The notes beneath the pieces were generated by a model. The model did not search any database. It was not told the DNA's origin and saw nothing but the letters and a program-made list of their open reading frames with translations. From Rotaria macrura (taxonomy: Eukaryota > Rotifera > Eurotatoria > Philodinida > Philodinidae), in NCBI GenBank assembly GCA_900239685.1, contig OENT01000010.1, positions 124,001 to 188,000 of the forward strand: a stretch of 64,000 nt of DNA, given 5' to 3'. Position 1 is the first letter of the stretch; each line of letters starts with the position of its first letter. This document shows, in pieces, positions 25,891 to 35,772 of this stretch. A program made the position numbers and the translations under genes.

Positions 25891-27367
25891 AAAAAAGACA
25901 AATAAAACAAAAGACTAATGTTACTTTCATTTTTGCATACTGTCCTCTTTTTTCTTCTTTATTATGAATGGTGTCCTTTTGGTTTAGGTTTTTTTCTTTT
26001 TTAAGTAAAATGAGATAAGGTGTCATTAAAACAATATTTTTTTCCATCTTAATAAGTAATAATTTGAACAACTTTTTTAGATAAATATCTTTTATATGTC
26101 ACAATATGTTTATTGGGGGACGATTGATATAGATCGTATGCGTGTGTTATTTTGATTATGTCATCTTCGTAGAAGAAAGAGAGAGAGACAGAGAGAGAGA
26201 GAGTAGTATTAGAACATGTTGATGATAATTTGTGTTGAACATTTATACATGCGTTGTAACATAGTCGACATATAGAGATTTGTTTATGTCCGATTAGACA
26301 AGCAAAGGTCGCAGGCACGACGTGAGCAAAGTCATTATTATATGTGAACATGAGATAGACAAACGTTATTCTCCACATACTTAGTATGTCAAACATACAA
26401 AAAAAAAAAAGAAAATTGTTGCCTATAATCGATACTTGAAACAGATTTTATGTGAATGTATGTTTCTTTACATTCTTTCTCGTAGATGAACAAAATAGGT
26501 ATGACTATTCCCTAAGGACGCAAAGGAAACCAAAAAAGAAAAGAAAAGATGAGTATTATTATTGTTAAGTTTTCTTTGATCTTGCCTATATAGACGTTGT
26601 AGTACAAACAAGTAAATATATCTATATATCCATATGCATATATATATATTTATAGATAGTCTCTTTGAAAGTTGACAAAGATTTACTATTGCTGTTTATA
26701 GGGTAATCAAAAATAAATAAATATTCATATTGATAGAAGAAGTGAGGAGGAAAAATCGTAGACACAATTAGACAGAACAATAATTATGACGATTGAAAAA
26801 ACGACTTGCGCGTGCATAGTCATATCAGATTTCAAACAAATTTGTTTTAAAGATGTGTATGTCTGTGTTCTGTGTTTAAACAAAAGTGGTAGTGATAATG
26901 GGAGTTGTTTTGTTTCTTTCTTTTTTCTCTTGTTCTAAAGAGTTTATCGGGACGAATATAACGGGCGGTCGAGTAGGTGGTCGAGGTAGATGTTAACCTT
27001 TCTTCTTTTCTCTCTCACTCTCTCTTCCCTTTACGTCTATCGGAATGAAAAAAAAAAGAGAAAACGAAGAGAAGAAAGAAAGAAAGAAAAAAGGAACTGT
27101 ACATTTAGAGTATACGTTAGAAAAGGGTTGCGTTAAAATGAAGGTCAATATTGCCAGCTCATAAAGGTACCCCATACTTTCATATAGGCATAAAGGAGGT
27201 CTCGGAATAGAATTGACAAGTAGTCAAACATTATAAAACGAAAGAAAGAGTAGTATTTTCTTCTTATGTGTTTATGTCATTGATTCGATCGTGTTATTTT
27301 GTTGTTGTTTATAGACAGCTGAAGGGCTCCTTACTATCGTGGACTACAAAGGATGTGAATTACTGTA
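25891..27367. other. Spacer between CYB5R and the AFAP-like gene
   Basis: AT-rich 3' flank of CYB5R, then the promoter side of the next gene. It contains a GA-rich microsatellite at 26172-26204 and pyrimidine-rich stretches near 27000-27090. A TTGTTTATAG acceptor-like site at about 27314 may begin the first coding exon of the next gene, implying an upstream noncoding exon. No independent gene is seen. Confidence 0.45.
26172..26204. repeat. GA-rich microsatellite
   Basis: Imperfect (GA)n run with one interrupting C, in the spacer downstream of CYB5R. Confidence 0.85.
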
Positions 27368-30300
27368 ATGCACGATCGACAACCATCGTCTCCTTTCGAT
27401 TTAATCATATCATCTAGTGAAATGGCTTCAACAAACTCTACTAATGTTAATGGTAAGATATTTCTTTTAAATACGTCATTCTGAAGTGAGCAATCACAAA
27501 TCGTTGGAAATCTTAGAGCTTCTACCCGGTCTTGAATCATTTCTTCGTTCGATGCTAAACAGTACAAATTTGGATCAAAATCATCAACAAATCGCTGCTA
27601 TGTATGTTACTAAACTTGATCAGCTTAGCAAACATAAACAAACAAATCAACAAACAACATCTGCAATTGATGATCCATCATTGTAATATGATATAAAAAT
27701 TTACGATTAAAAAAGAACAAAAATAAAACGTACATTGTTTTTCAATTCATTTGAAAGGATTAACACAGATATCATATCTGAAGAAGAAAGTGATGATTTT
27801 ACTGACGAAGAAGAAGAGCAACGTAAGAAAGATCTGGAAGAACAGCAACAGCAACAACAACAACAGCAACAACAACAAAAATCGACACCAACTGTTTCAA
27901 GAAATTCATCTATTAGTGATAATCAATTATATGATGCATCGCGACGCGAATCAAGTGGTGGTAATAGTCAATGGTATATAGATATGCCAAAAAATGCTTA
28001 TTTAGAAGCTCTACCAGCTCAATCTTCGAATGGTAATACATTCTAATTTGTATATGAAACGATATTCATATTCATATTCATATTTTTTCTCTCTCAATAT
28101 ATAAACTATATAGGACCAACTGCTAGTTTATCATCGAAAGCAGTGAGTCGATCATCGATTTCTACACCATCATCAACTGTGATTGCTGATGGTCTTCTAT
28201 TGACATATGATGACAATCATAATTGGATATGGCGTTATTATGTTCTCGATGACTTTGATTTAATCTGTTTTCCAGCTGATAAAAAATCTTCATCATCAAA
28301 TCAAATACAATCTGATAATGATTCGTCACCATTGTGGGTATCCGATATGACAAATACTAAAGTTCATACAACAATCATAGACAAAGTTGAATGTTTATGT
28401 TTACAAATCGGTCTTGCCGAAGCTATTTATGTTCGACCAGCTGATCCAAATCATATGAATATCTGGCTTAAAGTAATATTATCATTCTTTACTTTTTCGA
28501 TTATGAAATTTTTCTATTTGAAACGAAAAGGCATTCCGAGATGCAGCATCATCACAAAAATCAAAAGATAATTCAAAAAGTCGAAGTAATGTGAAAGCAC
28601 TTTCACGTAATGCTCGTCGCATGTTTGCACAATTTAATCGAAAGAAAGGTCAAATCGTTTCACATTTACTTGATCAAATGGCTAACGTAACAGGTGTAGA
28701 TGAAAAAACACGAAAACATTGCGAATTACGAGGTAGATTATTTCTTTTTCTTTTGTTTCTAGTTAAAATAGAACTATAGGTAAACGGTCACTTGTTTTTA
28801 TAATTTTCTATTAGGCTTTCTCGTTATATCTCTTGATAATGCAGCATTCGTTACGAAATACTGTACAATAGTTGATGGAATATTTCGTATACATAAGTCA
28901 CGTTTAAGTGAACAAACCGAGCATGAACTATGTTTAAATCGTTGTAAATTATCATTTCCAGAAGAACGCACACGTGACATACAATTTGCATTAATCGATG
29001 AACAAGTTCGAACCATATTCATTCGAGGAAATAATATCTATAGCATGGGAAGATTATTAAACACATTAGCGAAATATGTAGAAATTGTCGGCAGCTCACA
29101 ATATGTATTTACATCAGGTGGAAGTGAACGATCAACACCATTAATTAAACATCGACAAGCAACAACGAATTCATCTCAGCCACATATCTATTCAGATGTT
29201 GATGCTACATCATCAATTACTATTGCATCTCAATCAAATGGTATGCTTCCGATGAAAAATAAAATACTGAATAAATTTTCTTTAATATATTTTCTTTGCA
29301 ATGTTTTTTCTTCTAGAAATTTATTCTCCGTCAAGTGTTAAATCGATTTCTACGTCGCAAAATTTAGCATCACCCGTAAAAACAACTGTTTACCATAATG
29401 CATCAAAATTACATGATAGTGGCAATGATGATCGACCTTTTGTGTTACCAATGCGTCGCTTGACAAATGATACGAGTAATACATCTACACAACAGAATCC
29501 AATATCGATCAATGAAACCTATGATCAACCGAAACCATTCGATAATGTTGCATTAATGTCTACATCGATCGATCGAAATAATAATCATGTTTTTGTACTT
29601 CCACAACGAAATGACAAAACAAAAACAGAAGATAAATATGTGTAAGATTGAAATAATGTTTTTACACTACACCAACGAATATATTCAATTAGTCGAACAT
29701 CGTTCGATTTCATACGAATCCTATGAGTATTATGTGAAGTTGTGAAACAGATTCAACCATATAGGATAAAGACTAATCGTTATGTCTATTTTAAAATCGA
29801 TGTCTATAAAAGCAAGAATTTTCGACATGGAGCAGTCATACGAACCAGTCTACAGGAACACATTGCATGTATATTGAGAAACATTAATCGTTTTTTCGTT
29901 ACAACTAAACTTGCCGGTAGTAGAAGTAGTATTACTAGTGAAGCCAAGAAATTGAGTTTCGGCTACAAAATTTTTAATGTACACGGTGAGATTTTTGAAA
30001 GATGTATTTCATTATCAAATGGAACTTAACTATTGATCTATGAAGAAATCTTCCTTGGATGTCTTGCCATTTTTTCGAAAATTCTGTACTCTCAATCAAC
30101 ATTCTTTTGTAAATGATCATCCTTCATTATCAGCAAGCCAAGGTTCTGAATCTTTCTTAAATTTATGTCAGCATTCTTAATTATAATATGAATTCGGGCT
30201 ATGTCAAGGGTTCTGTTGTAAATAAACGTTTTTATTAATATTGATCTATCTAATTTAGTTCTTCGAAATCTCGTTCGCCACCAGACAGTAACTCATATTC

Positions 30301-31228
30301 TCATCGTTCAAAATCAAAATCATCTCATACAAATGATGCGTATGATCCACCATCGTCTCCTGAAAATACCGTTTTTTGTTTACGTTCATCAGATTCATCA
30401 TCATCTCATCATCGAAATTCTCGTCGTCGTCCAAATCCATTACCTCGTCGTTCATCAACACAAACAACACCCACGGAGTACGTGAATAAACTTGCGAATC
30501 TATTTTCGAAAAGTTTCTCGACACCTCCACCATCCCATGAACATCACATTGGTACACAAACTTATGAAACAATCTCATCATCATCATCACCATCTCATTA
30601 TAATACGAATCATGTTCTGTCATCTATGACTACTGATAACATCCAACCTACCCATAAAGAACAACAAGTATGTTAATGAAATTGAAACATTATATTTATA
30701 TGCATACGTATATATGTATATAATTAAATATCAATATCTTTTCTTTAGTCGATGCCTAAACGTGTTTATGATATTCCAATTACCATTGAACGTTCATCGA
30801 AACGTTTAGTAACACCATTTGAACAATATCAAAAGCCTAATATAAGAAATTCTCGATCTGCTGAACCCGTATCATCTCATCAATCAAATAATTGTCAAAA
30901 TAAAGAACATGAACACAATGATGACAACGATAAGGATAATGATGAAGACGATGAAGAAGAAACACCTTATGCTCAAGGCTACGATAATTTAGCAACCAAT
31001 GATGGCATTGGAAAATTTCGATTCGTTATACCATTTAATCATAGTCCTAATTCGGCTTTTACATCATCAAAATCAACTATAAAGCCCATCAATTCTCCTG
31101 TTAGTTCATCATCATCAACTGTAAGTTCATATTCAACGATCCGTCAAGCGACACTATCATCAAACAACAAATCAAATTTGAACAATAACAATTCAAACAT
31201 TCGATCGACATTAATGACAGCAGTTTAG
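27368..31228 (+). CDS. AFAP-like actin-filament-associated adaptor with two PH domains
   Basis: Nine exons: 27368-27452, 27487-27682, 27758-28032, 28114-28472, 28531-28732, 28815-29240, 29317-29641, 30259-30667 and 30749-31228. They sum to 2757 nt, 918 residues, all in phase. AFAP1, AFAP1L1 and XB130 link Src-family signalling to actin. Order matches that family: a helical N-terminal block (SLEILELLPGLESFLRSML), an acidic patch (EEESDDFTDEEEEQ) with poly-Gln, PH1 at about residues 207-305 (DGLLLTYDDNHNWIWRYYVL ... NIWLKAFRDA), a basic linker, and PH2 at about 373-465 (GFLVISLDNAAF ... RLLNTLAKYVEIV). The rest is a long Ser/Asn-rich disordered tail with an acidic run (NDDNDKDNDEDDEEE). The vertebrate C-terminal coiled coil is not evident. 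The fit is by domain order and local similarity rather than high identity, so another tandem-PH adaptor is possible. An in-frame stop lies just upstream of the chosen ATG. Confidence 0.78.
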
Positions 31229-31804
31229 AATCATATTTTTTATGTTCATTTATCTTTCAAGTATAGAACCTATTTTATATTTGTAACAGTATCAACATCC
31301 ACACATGTTCTTTTCAGTGCTTTTTATGCAAATTTTTTCCGTTTTTTTTTCTCTTGCTTCATCATTAGTGATAGAGCTTGTGTTTGCACCAGTTCGTTTA
31401 TCGTTTTTTAAACTATCATCAACATTTTGTCATTTGTTGATGTAATGTAAATTTTTGAAGAAAAAAAATCAACTCAGAATGATACAACAACAAAACAGAC
31501 CAGAGAAACCAAAATCGATCTCAGGACTTAGCTTTTTTTTTCTTTGTGTCAGATATATAAATGAAGTATGTGAGGAAGAACAACCAATAATAATTGGAAC
31601 AGTTGAGAGGAAAAAAAACTGAATATCTGGTTATTGTTTGTTTGTGATTGTTTTGTTTTTCTCATTTGATTTAAGAAACAAAATTCAACTTTGTATGTTT
31701 TTATTCAGATAAAAATCATAGAAAACTTTTAAGAAAAAAAAAGACATAAAATGATGTTTTAATGTTTGTTTTAGATCATCATTTTTTTTGTTGCGTCAAA
31801 TATT
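31229..31804. other. 3' flank of the AFAP-like gene and 5' flank of AP1S
   Basis: AT-rich, with poly-T and poly-A runs and several stops in every frame. It most likely contains the AFAP-like 3'UTR and the AP1S promoter and leader. No other gene is seen. Confidence 0.45.
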
Positions 31805-33918
31805 ATGGTAAGTTTCGTTTTTAGTCTCTACCATAGAGAGTAGACAATAGAATGAAAGCATACGACATCACTTTGAATGAATAAACAAATATAAGTATTT
31901 TTACAATTGAAAACTGAGCGCTTAGTGCACAATAGACGTTCACAGATAAAACTATAGACTATATTCATAGAAACCAATGAAAGACATTTTGACCGAAATG
32001 CATGTACGATTATTTTTCGTGTATGAATGACCATTTGCCATAAAGTATGAACTACTTCCGTGTGACATTTACGAAGGATTAAGTAAAAGAATAGTTAACA
32101 AATGTGTGCGAAAATAGATAGAATAAAACAATCGCCTTGTGATTAACAAGAACGACTACGTTCTATTTTACATTTTAATCCTACGGAGATTATGATGCTT
32201 GCAGCATTATATTCATCATTCAATCGGCACTATGCAGATATCTATGGAACATAAATTTTATGAAAAGAGAATCGCATAAATTTATGAGGACTAGTACAGT
32301 TTTCGAACAAACATCATGTCTTTATTTTTATTGTTATTATTGAATAGAATTTTCTAAAAGAGAACTTAAAAGATTATTTTTCTTTAGATTCAATTTATAT
32401 TGTTATTCAGTCGACAAGGTAAACTTCGTCTTCAAAAATGGTATACATCACAAACGGAAAAATCAAAGAAAAAAATAACACGTGAATTAGTTGCAACCGT
32501 TCTATCACGTAAACCAAAAATGTCTAGTTTTCTCGAATGGAAAGATCTGAAAATCGTTTATAAACGGTACATAAGATTAGTTTCTTTTGTTTCCTTATTG
32601 ACTTCATTTGTTGTATAAAGATATGCTAGCCTTTACTTTTGCTGTGCCATTGAACAAGAAGATAATGAATTATTAACACTAGAAACAATTCATCGTTATG
32701 TCGAATTACTTGATAAATATTTTGGCAGCGTAAGTCATAAATCTTTTTTCATGTCAAGTGTTGTGAATAAAATTCTCGGCATAAATCTAGGTCTGTGAGC
32801 TTGATATCATATTTAATTTTGAAAAAGCTTATTTCATCTTCGATGAATTTATATTGGGCGGTGAAATTCAAGAAACAAGTAAAAAAAGTGTATTGAAAGC
32901 TATTAACGATCAAGATGTTATTCAGGAGGTAAGAATTTTCTTGTAGGCGAAATTCATATGAAATTGTGTTCGAGTTTGAAAGCTATTCACACACATCTAC
33001 ACATAAGTTACAATAGCAAACGTTAAACAAAACATAACTTTGATAAAGCAACAATTTAATTAAAACGCACTTTACTGTATGTAATTCACAGGATGATCAA
33101 CTACAAGAAATACTTTATGAATACGGACTGATATGATTTTTTTTTCTCATGATTATTACCTTAATTTCTTATTTCTATTTTTTTACTCGAGACACAAATT
33201 ACTGGAGGGCGCTTATTTTCGTTTTTAATTCTCCTTCTGCTTCTTCTTCGTCTTCACCTTCTTCTTCTACATCGAATGACTAAATAAAAGAAAGAATTAA
33301 TTTATATGTATATCTCTTTTGCTTTATAGTCTTTCCTCTGTGTCTGTCTATTTCTAGGAAGAAACGCCACAGGGCTTCTTCGAAGATCATGGTCTTGGAT
33401 AATTAATTCTGCTATTATAATGATATTAATATAATATATAATGCACACACTTTTGCATGTGTTTTTATTTTATTTTTCTGTTGTTTCCTTGCTATAATAG
33501 CTATTTTATTAACTGATTCTTCGCGTTTATCTTATTTAGTCAGATTAAATATTTGCAACAAATAGCTTGTGTTCCTCTATTAATTGTCGTCAACATTGAA
33601 AAAAAATTCATTTTTTCTTTCTTTGTTAGTTTCTTCTCGTTTTTTTCCTGTGTGTTTCACGCATATATATATATATATATATATACACAAATACACACTT
33701 TTGAACAAAATAAAACAACACAATGTGCATGAAAAAAATCGTCTCATTTTATGCTTTTGATGTATGCAGATGTATTTGTGTGTGAATAAGCTTTCTTGAC
33801 ATTGAATCAGTTCTTAGGTCTTGAAAATGACGATCGATTTTTCTGATTTTCTTTCTTAATATTTTAGGAAGAACTTGAAGAAAAACGTAGTGTTCTTGAA
33901 GATCTTGGTTTGGCTTAA
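31805..33918 (+). CDS. AP1S: AP-1 clathrin adaptor sigma subunit, with alternative last exons
   Basis: Small subunit of the AP-1 adaptor that sorts cargo at trans-Golgi and endosomes. It contributes to the dileucine-signal site together with gamma. Exon 1 appears to hold only the ATG (31805-31807, followed by GTAAGT). Then come 32388-32566, 32621-32729 and 32791-32928, and one of three last exons. With the most canonical last exon (33868-33918) the protein is 159 residues; human AP1S1 is 158. Landmarks: [105 protein letters not shown]. These match AP-1 sigma closely (human [30 protein letters not shown]). The ATG-only first exon is inferred from splice phase. Alternative tails are described separately. 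Confidence 0.95.
33092..33136 (+). other. AP1S: AP1S alternative terminal exon a
   Basis: The acceptor GTAATTCACAG precedes 33092, in the same phase as the exon ending VIQE at 32928. It encodes [14 protein letters not shown] then TGA, giving 157 residues in total. The ending (acidic start, E-x-GL, stop) mirrors the canonical AP-1 sigma tail. AATAAA lies downstream at 33283-33288. Confidence 0.75.
33283..33288 (+). terminator. Poly(A) signal-type hexamer after AP1S exon a
   Basis: AATAAA lies 146 bases past the stop of exon a and before exon b. The position suits an alternative 3' end, but the motif is common in this AT-rich DNA. Confidence 0.4.
33358..33402 (+). other. AP1S: AP1S alternative terminal exon b
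   Basis: The acceptor CTATTTCTAG with a pyrimidine-rich run precedes 33358. In the shared phase it encodes [14 protein letters not shown] then TAA. Length (15 codons with stop) equals exon a, and it again ends in GL plus one residue. AATAAA lies downstream at about 33709-33714. Confidence 0.75.
33663..33685. repeat. (AT)n microsatellite between AP1S last exons b and c
   Basis: A run of about eleven AT units, flanked by CA-rich sequence. Confidence 0.9.
33709..33714 (+). terminator. Poly(A) signal-type hexamer after AP1S exon b
   Basis: AATAAA lies about 300 bases past the stop of exon b and before exon c. Suggestive only. Confidence 0.35.
33868..33918 (+). other. AP1S: AP1S alternative terminal exon c (canonical tail)
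   Basis: The acceptor TTAATATTTTAG precedes 33868. It encodes [16 protein letters not shown] then TAA, near-identical to the human ending SPRSVLEEMGLA. This is the most conserved of the three. AATAAA lies downstream at 34091-34096, still upstream of the next gene. Confidence 0.92.
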
Positions 33919-34090
33919 TGAATGAATTGAACTTTTGTTTTTTAAATATTTATGTGAATGTGCTTAATTTTTCGATCTCGTATCTTTCTGTTGTGTCTTC
34001 GTATTATGCTTATTTAACTATTTGATTTTCTTGAAATATAAAAAACTAAAATAAGAAGAAAATTATACAAGCTGACTAATTGTATTTTCC

Positions 34091-34096
34091 AATAAA
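34091..34096 (+). terminator. Poly(A) signal-type hexamer after AP1S exon c
   Basis: AATAAA lies 172 bases past the canonical AP1S stop and only 42 bases before the OSGEPL1 start codon. The two transcripts would be very tightly packed. Confidence 0.4.
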
Positions 34097-34137
34097 ATTT
34101 GATGAATTCGTTCATTGTTTATTTTTTAGTTGAATAA

Positions 34138-35772
34138 ATGTTTCGAAATTTATCAACTAAACGTTTCTATCATACATTGAGAATATTGGGCATTGAAACG
34201 AGTTGTGATGATACAGCTGCTGCTGTTGTTGATAGTCAACGAAAAATCATAAGTCAAGCATGTCGAAATCAATTGCAGTATCATCAACCATGGGGTGGCA
34301 TTGTGCCAAGTATTGCAAAAAAACATCACTATGAAAATTTAGTACCTGTTGTGGCTGAAGTTATGAAAGATATTGAATGGAATGTGAGTTAAATCATGAC
34401 AAGATATATGAATTTCAAAATAATTAAAAACATGAATGGAAGTGTCTCATGTTTAATTCATATTTGAAATCGATCGTATCGTGTTGAAATGTTAAACTGA
34501 TTTTTATTGACATTTCATTTAGTCTAGACAATAGCCGCTATTGCTACAACTGTTAAACCTGGTCTTGTTATTTCACTTTGGCAAGGAATAAATTTTACTC
34601 GACAACTTCTACACAAATACAAACATCTTTCGTTTATTCCTATTCATCATATGGAAGCACATGCGTTGACTGTTCGTCTGACACATAAGTATATTAATCA
34701 AGATTTTGCTTTCGAATGAATGTATAACTGCCGTTTTCTTTTAGTGTTCCTTTTCCATATATGGTTTTATTGGCTAGTGGAGGTCATTGTATTCTGGGTA
34801 TTGTAGAAGACGTTGACAAGTTTTATCGACTCGGTGAAACGAAAGATATAGCACCCGGTGAAGCATTCGACAAAGTTAGTCGAGCATGTTTTACACTCTA
34901 AGTTCAACTTTGATAGATTTTTGTATTTTCTACATGTAGAGTGCACGTGAAATGAAATTGCACGATCATCCACGTGTTCATGACATGGTTGGAGGAGCAG
35001 CGATTGGATATTTAGCACGTGAAGCTGATGAAAAACGATATCAATTGATAACATCTAAATATTCAGCTAAAATGAAAGATTGCTCATTCAGTTTCGGTGG
35101 TATGTTATCACAAATTCGACGAGTCATTGAAAAAGAAAATATTCATTATGGTTTGTATTCTAATTTCTAATCTAACATATGTACAACAAGTATGATATAC
35201 TATGCTTAGTATCCTCGAATAACGATGAACAAAAATTGAAAGATTTTGCTGCATGCATTCAATCAAGTGTTGTCAGACATATTGAAACGCGTGTACATAG
35301 AGCGATATTATTCTGTGATACGATTCAAAAATCAGAATGGAGACAAAGACTCGTATGTCGAAAAGTGAACAACTTTCATGAACTTGTTATATATCGGTTA
35401 GGTTCTAGCTGGTGGTGTTGCAAGTAATTTATATTTGCGACAACGTATAAATGATCTATGCATTCATTATGGTGTGGAACTTGTTTGTCCTCCAGTTGAG
35501 TTGTGCACTGACAATGGGGTAATGATTGCTTGGTAAGAATTACTTAGATAGTCTACTGATGCATCAGATTGATTCTATATTTTCGAAGGAATGGCATTGA
35601 ACGATATGAACGAAACTCGAATATATTTGAGAGAATGCCTGATATACTCGTTCCTGAAAGTCGAACACCATTAGGATCAGATATTAGTGAGCAAGTACGT
35701 AGATGTGATCTCAATGTGCCGTTCGATTGGAAAACTGTCATGGAGAAGAAAACGCGTTCTGTTTTGATTTAA
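34138..35772 (+). CDS. OSGEPL1: Mitochondrial tRNA N6-threonylcarbamoyladenosine synthase (OSGEPL1/Qri7)
   Basis: Transfers threonylcarbamoyl to A37 of ANN-decoding mitochondrial tRNAs (t6A). Seven exons: 34138-34383, 34528-34688, 34745-34874, 34940-35150, 35210-35352, 35402-35532 and 35589-35772. They total 1206 nt, 401 residues (human 414). The N-terminus [15 protein letters not shown] is Arg-rich and lacks acidic residues, fitting a mitochondrial presequence. Family motifs in order: [29 protein letters not shown]; the metal-binding HMEAH at about 123-127; [59 protein letters not shown]. All hallmark ASKHA/Kae1-type motifs are present and no break is seen. Introns are 49-144 bases. It lies head to tail behind AP1S, only 219 bases from that gene's last stop. 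Confidence 0.96.

Noticed and set aside
29742-30029. 95-codon open frame inside an AFAP-like intron
   Set aside because: Not in phase with the flanking exons, whose direct junction already keeps the frame, and no family match.
33220-33282. Possible fourth AP1S last exon in the CTT-rich stretch
   Set aside because: No acceptor in the shared phase gives a tail ending GL plus one residue; it reads as a pyrimidine tract.
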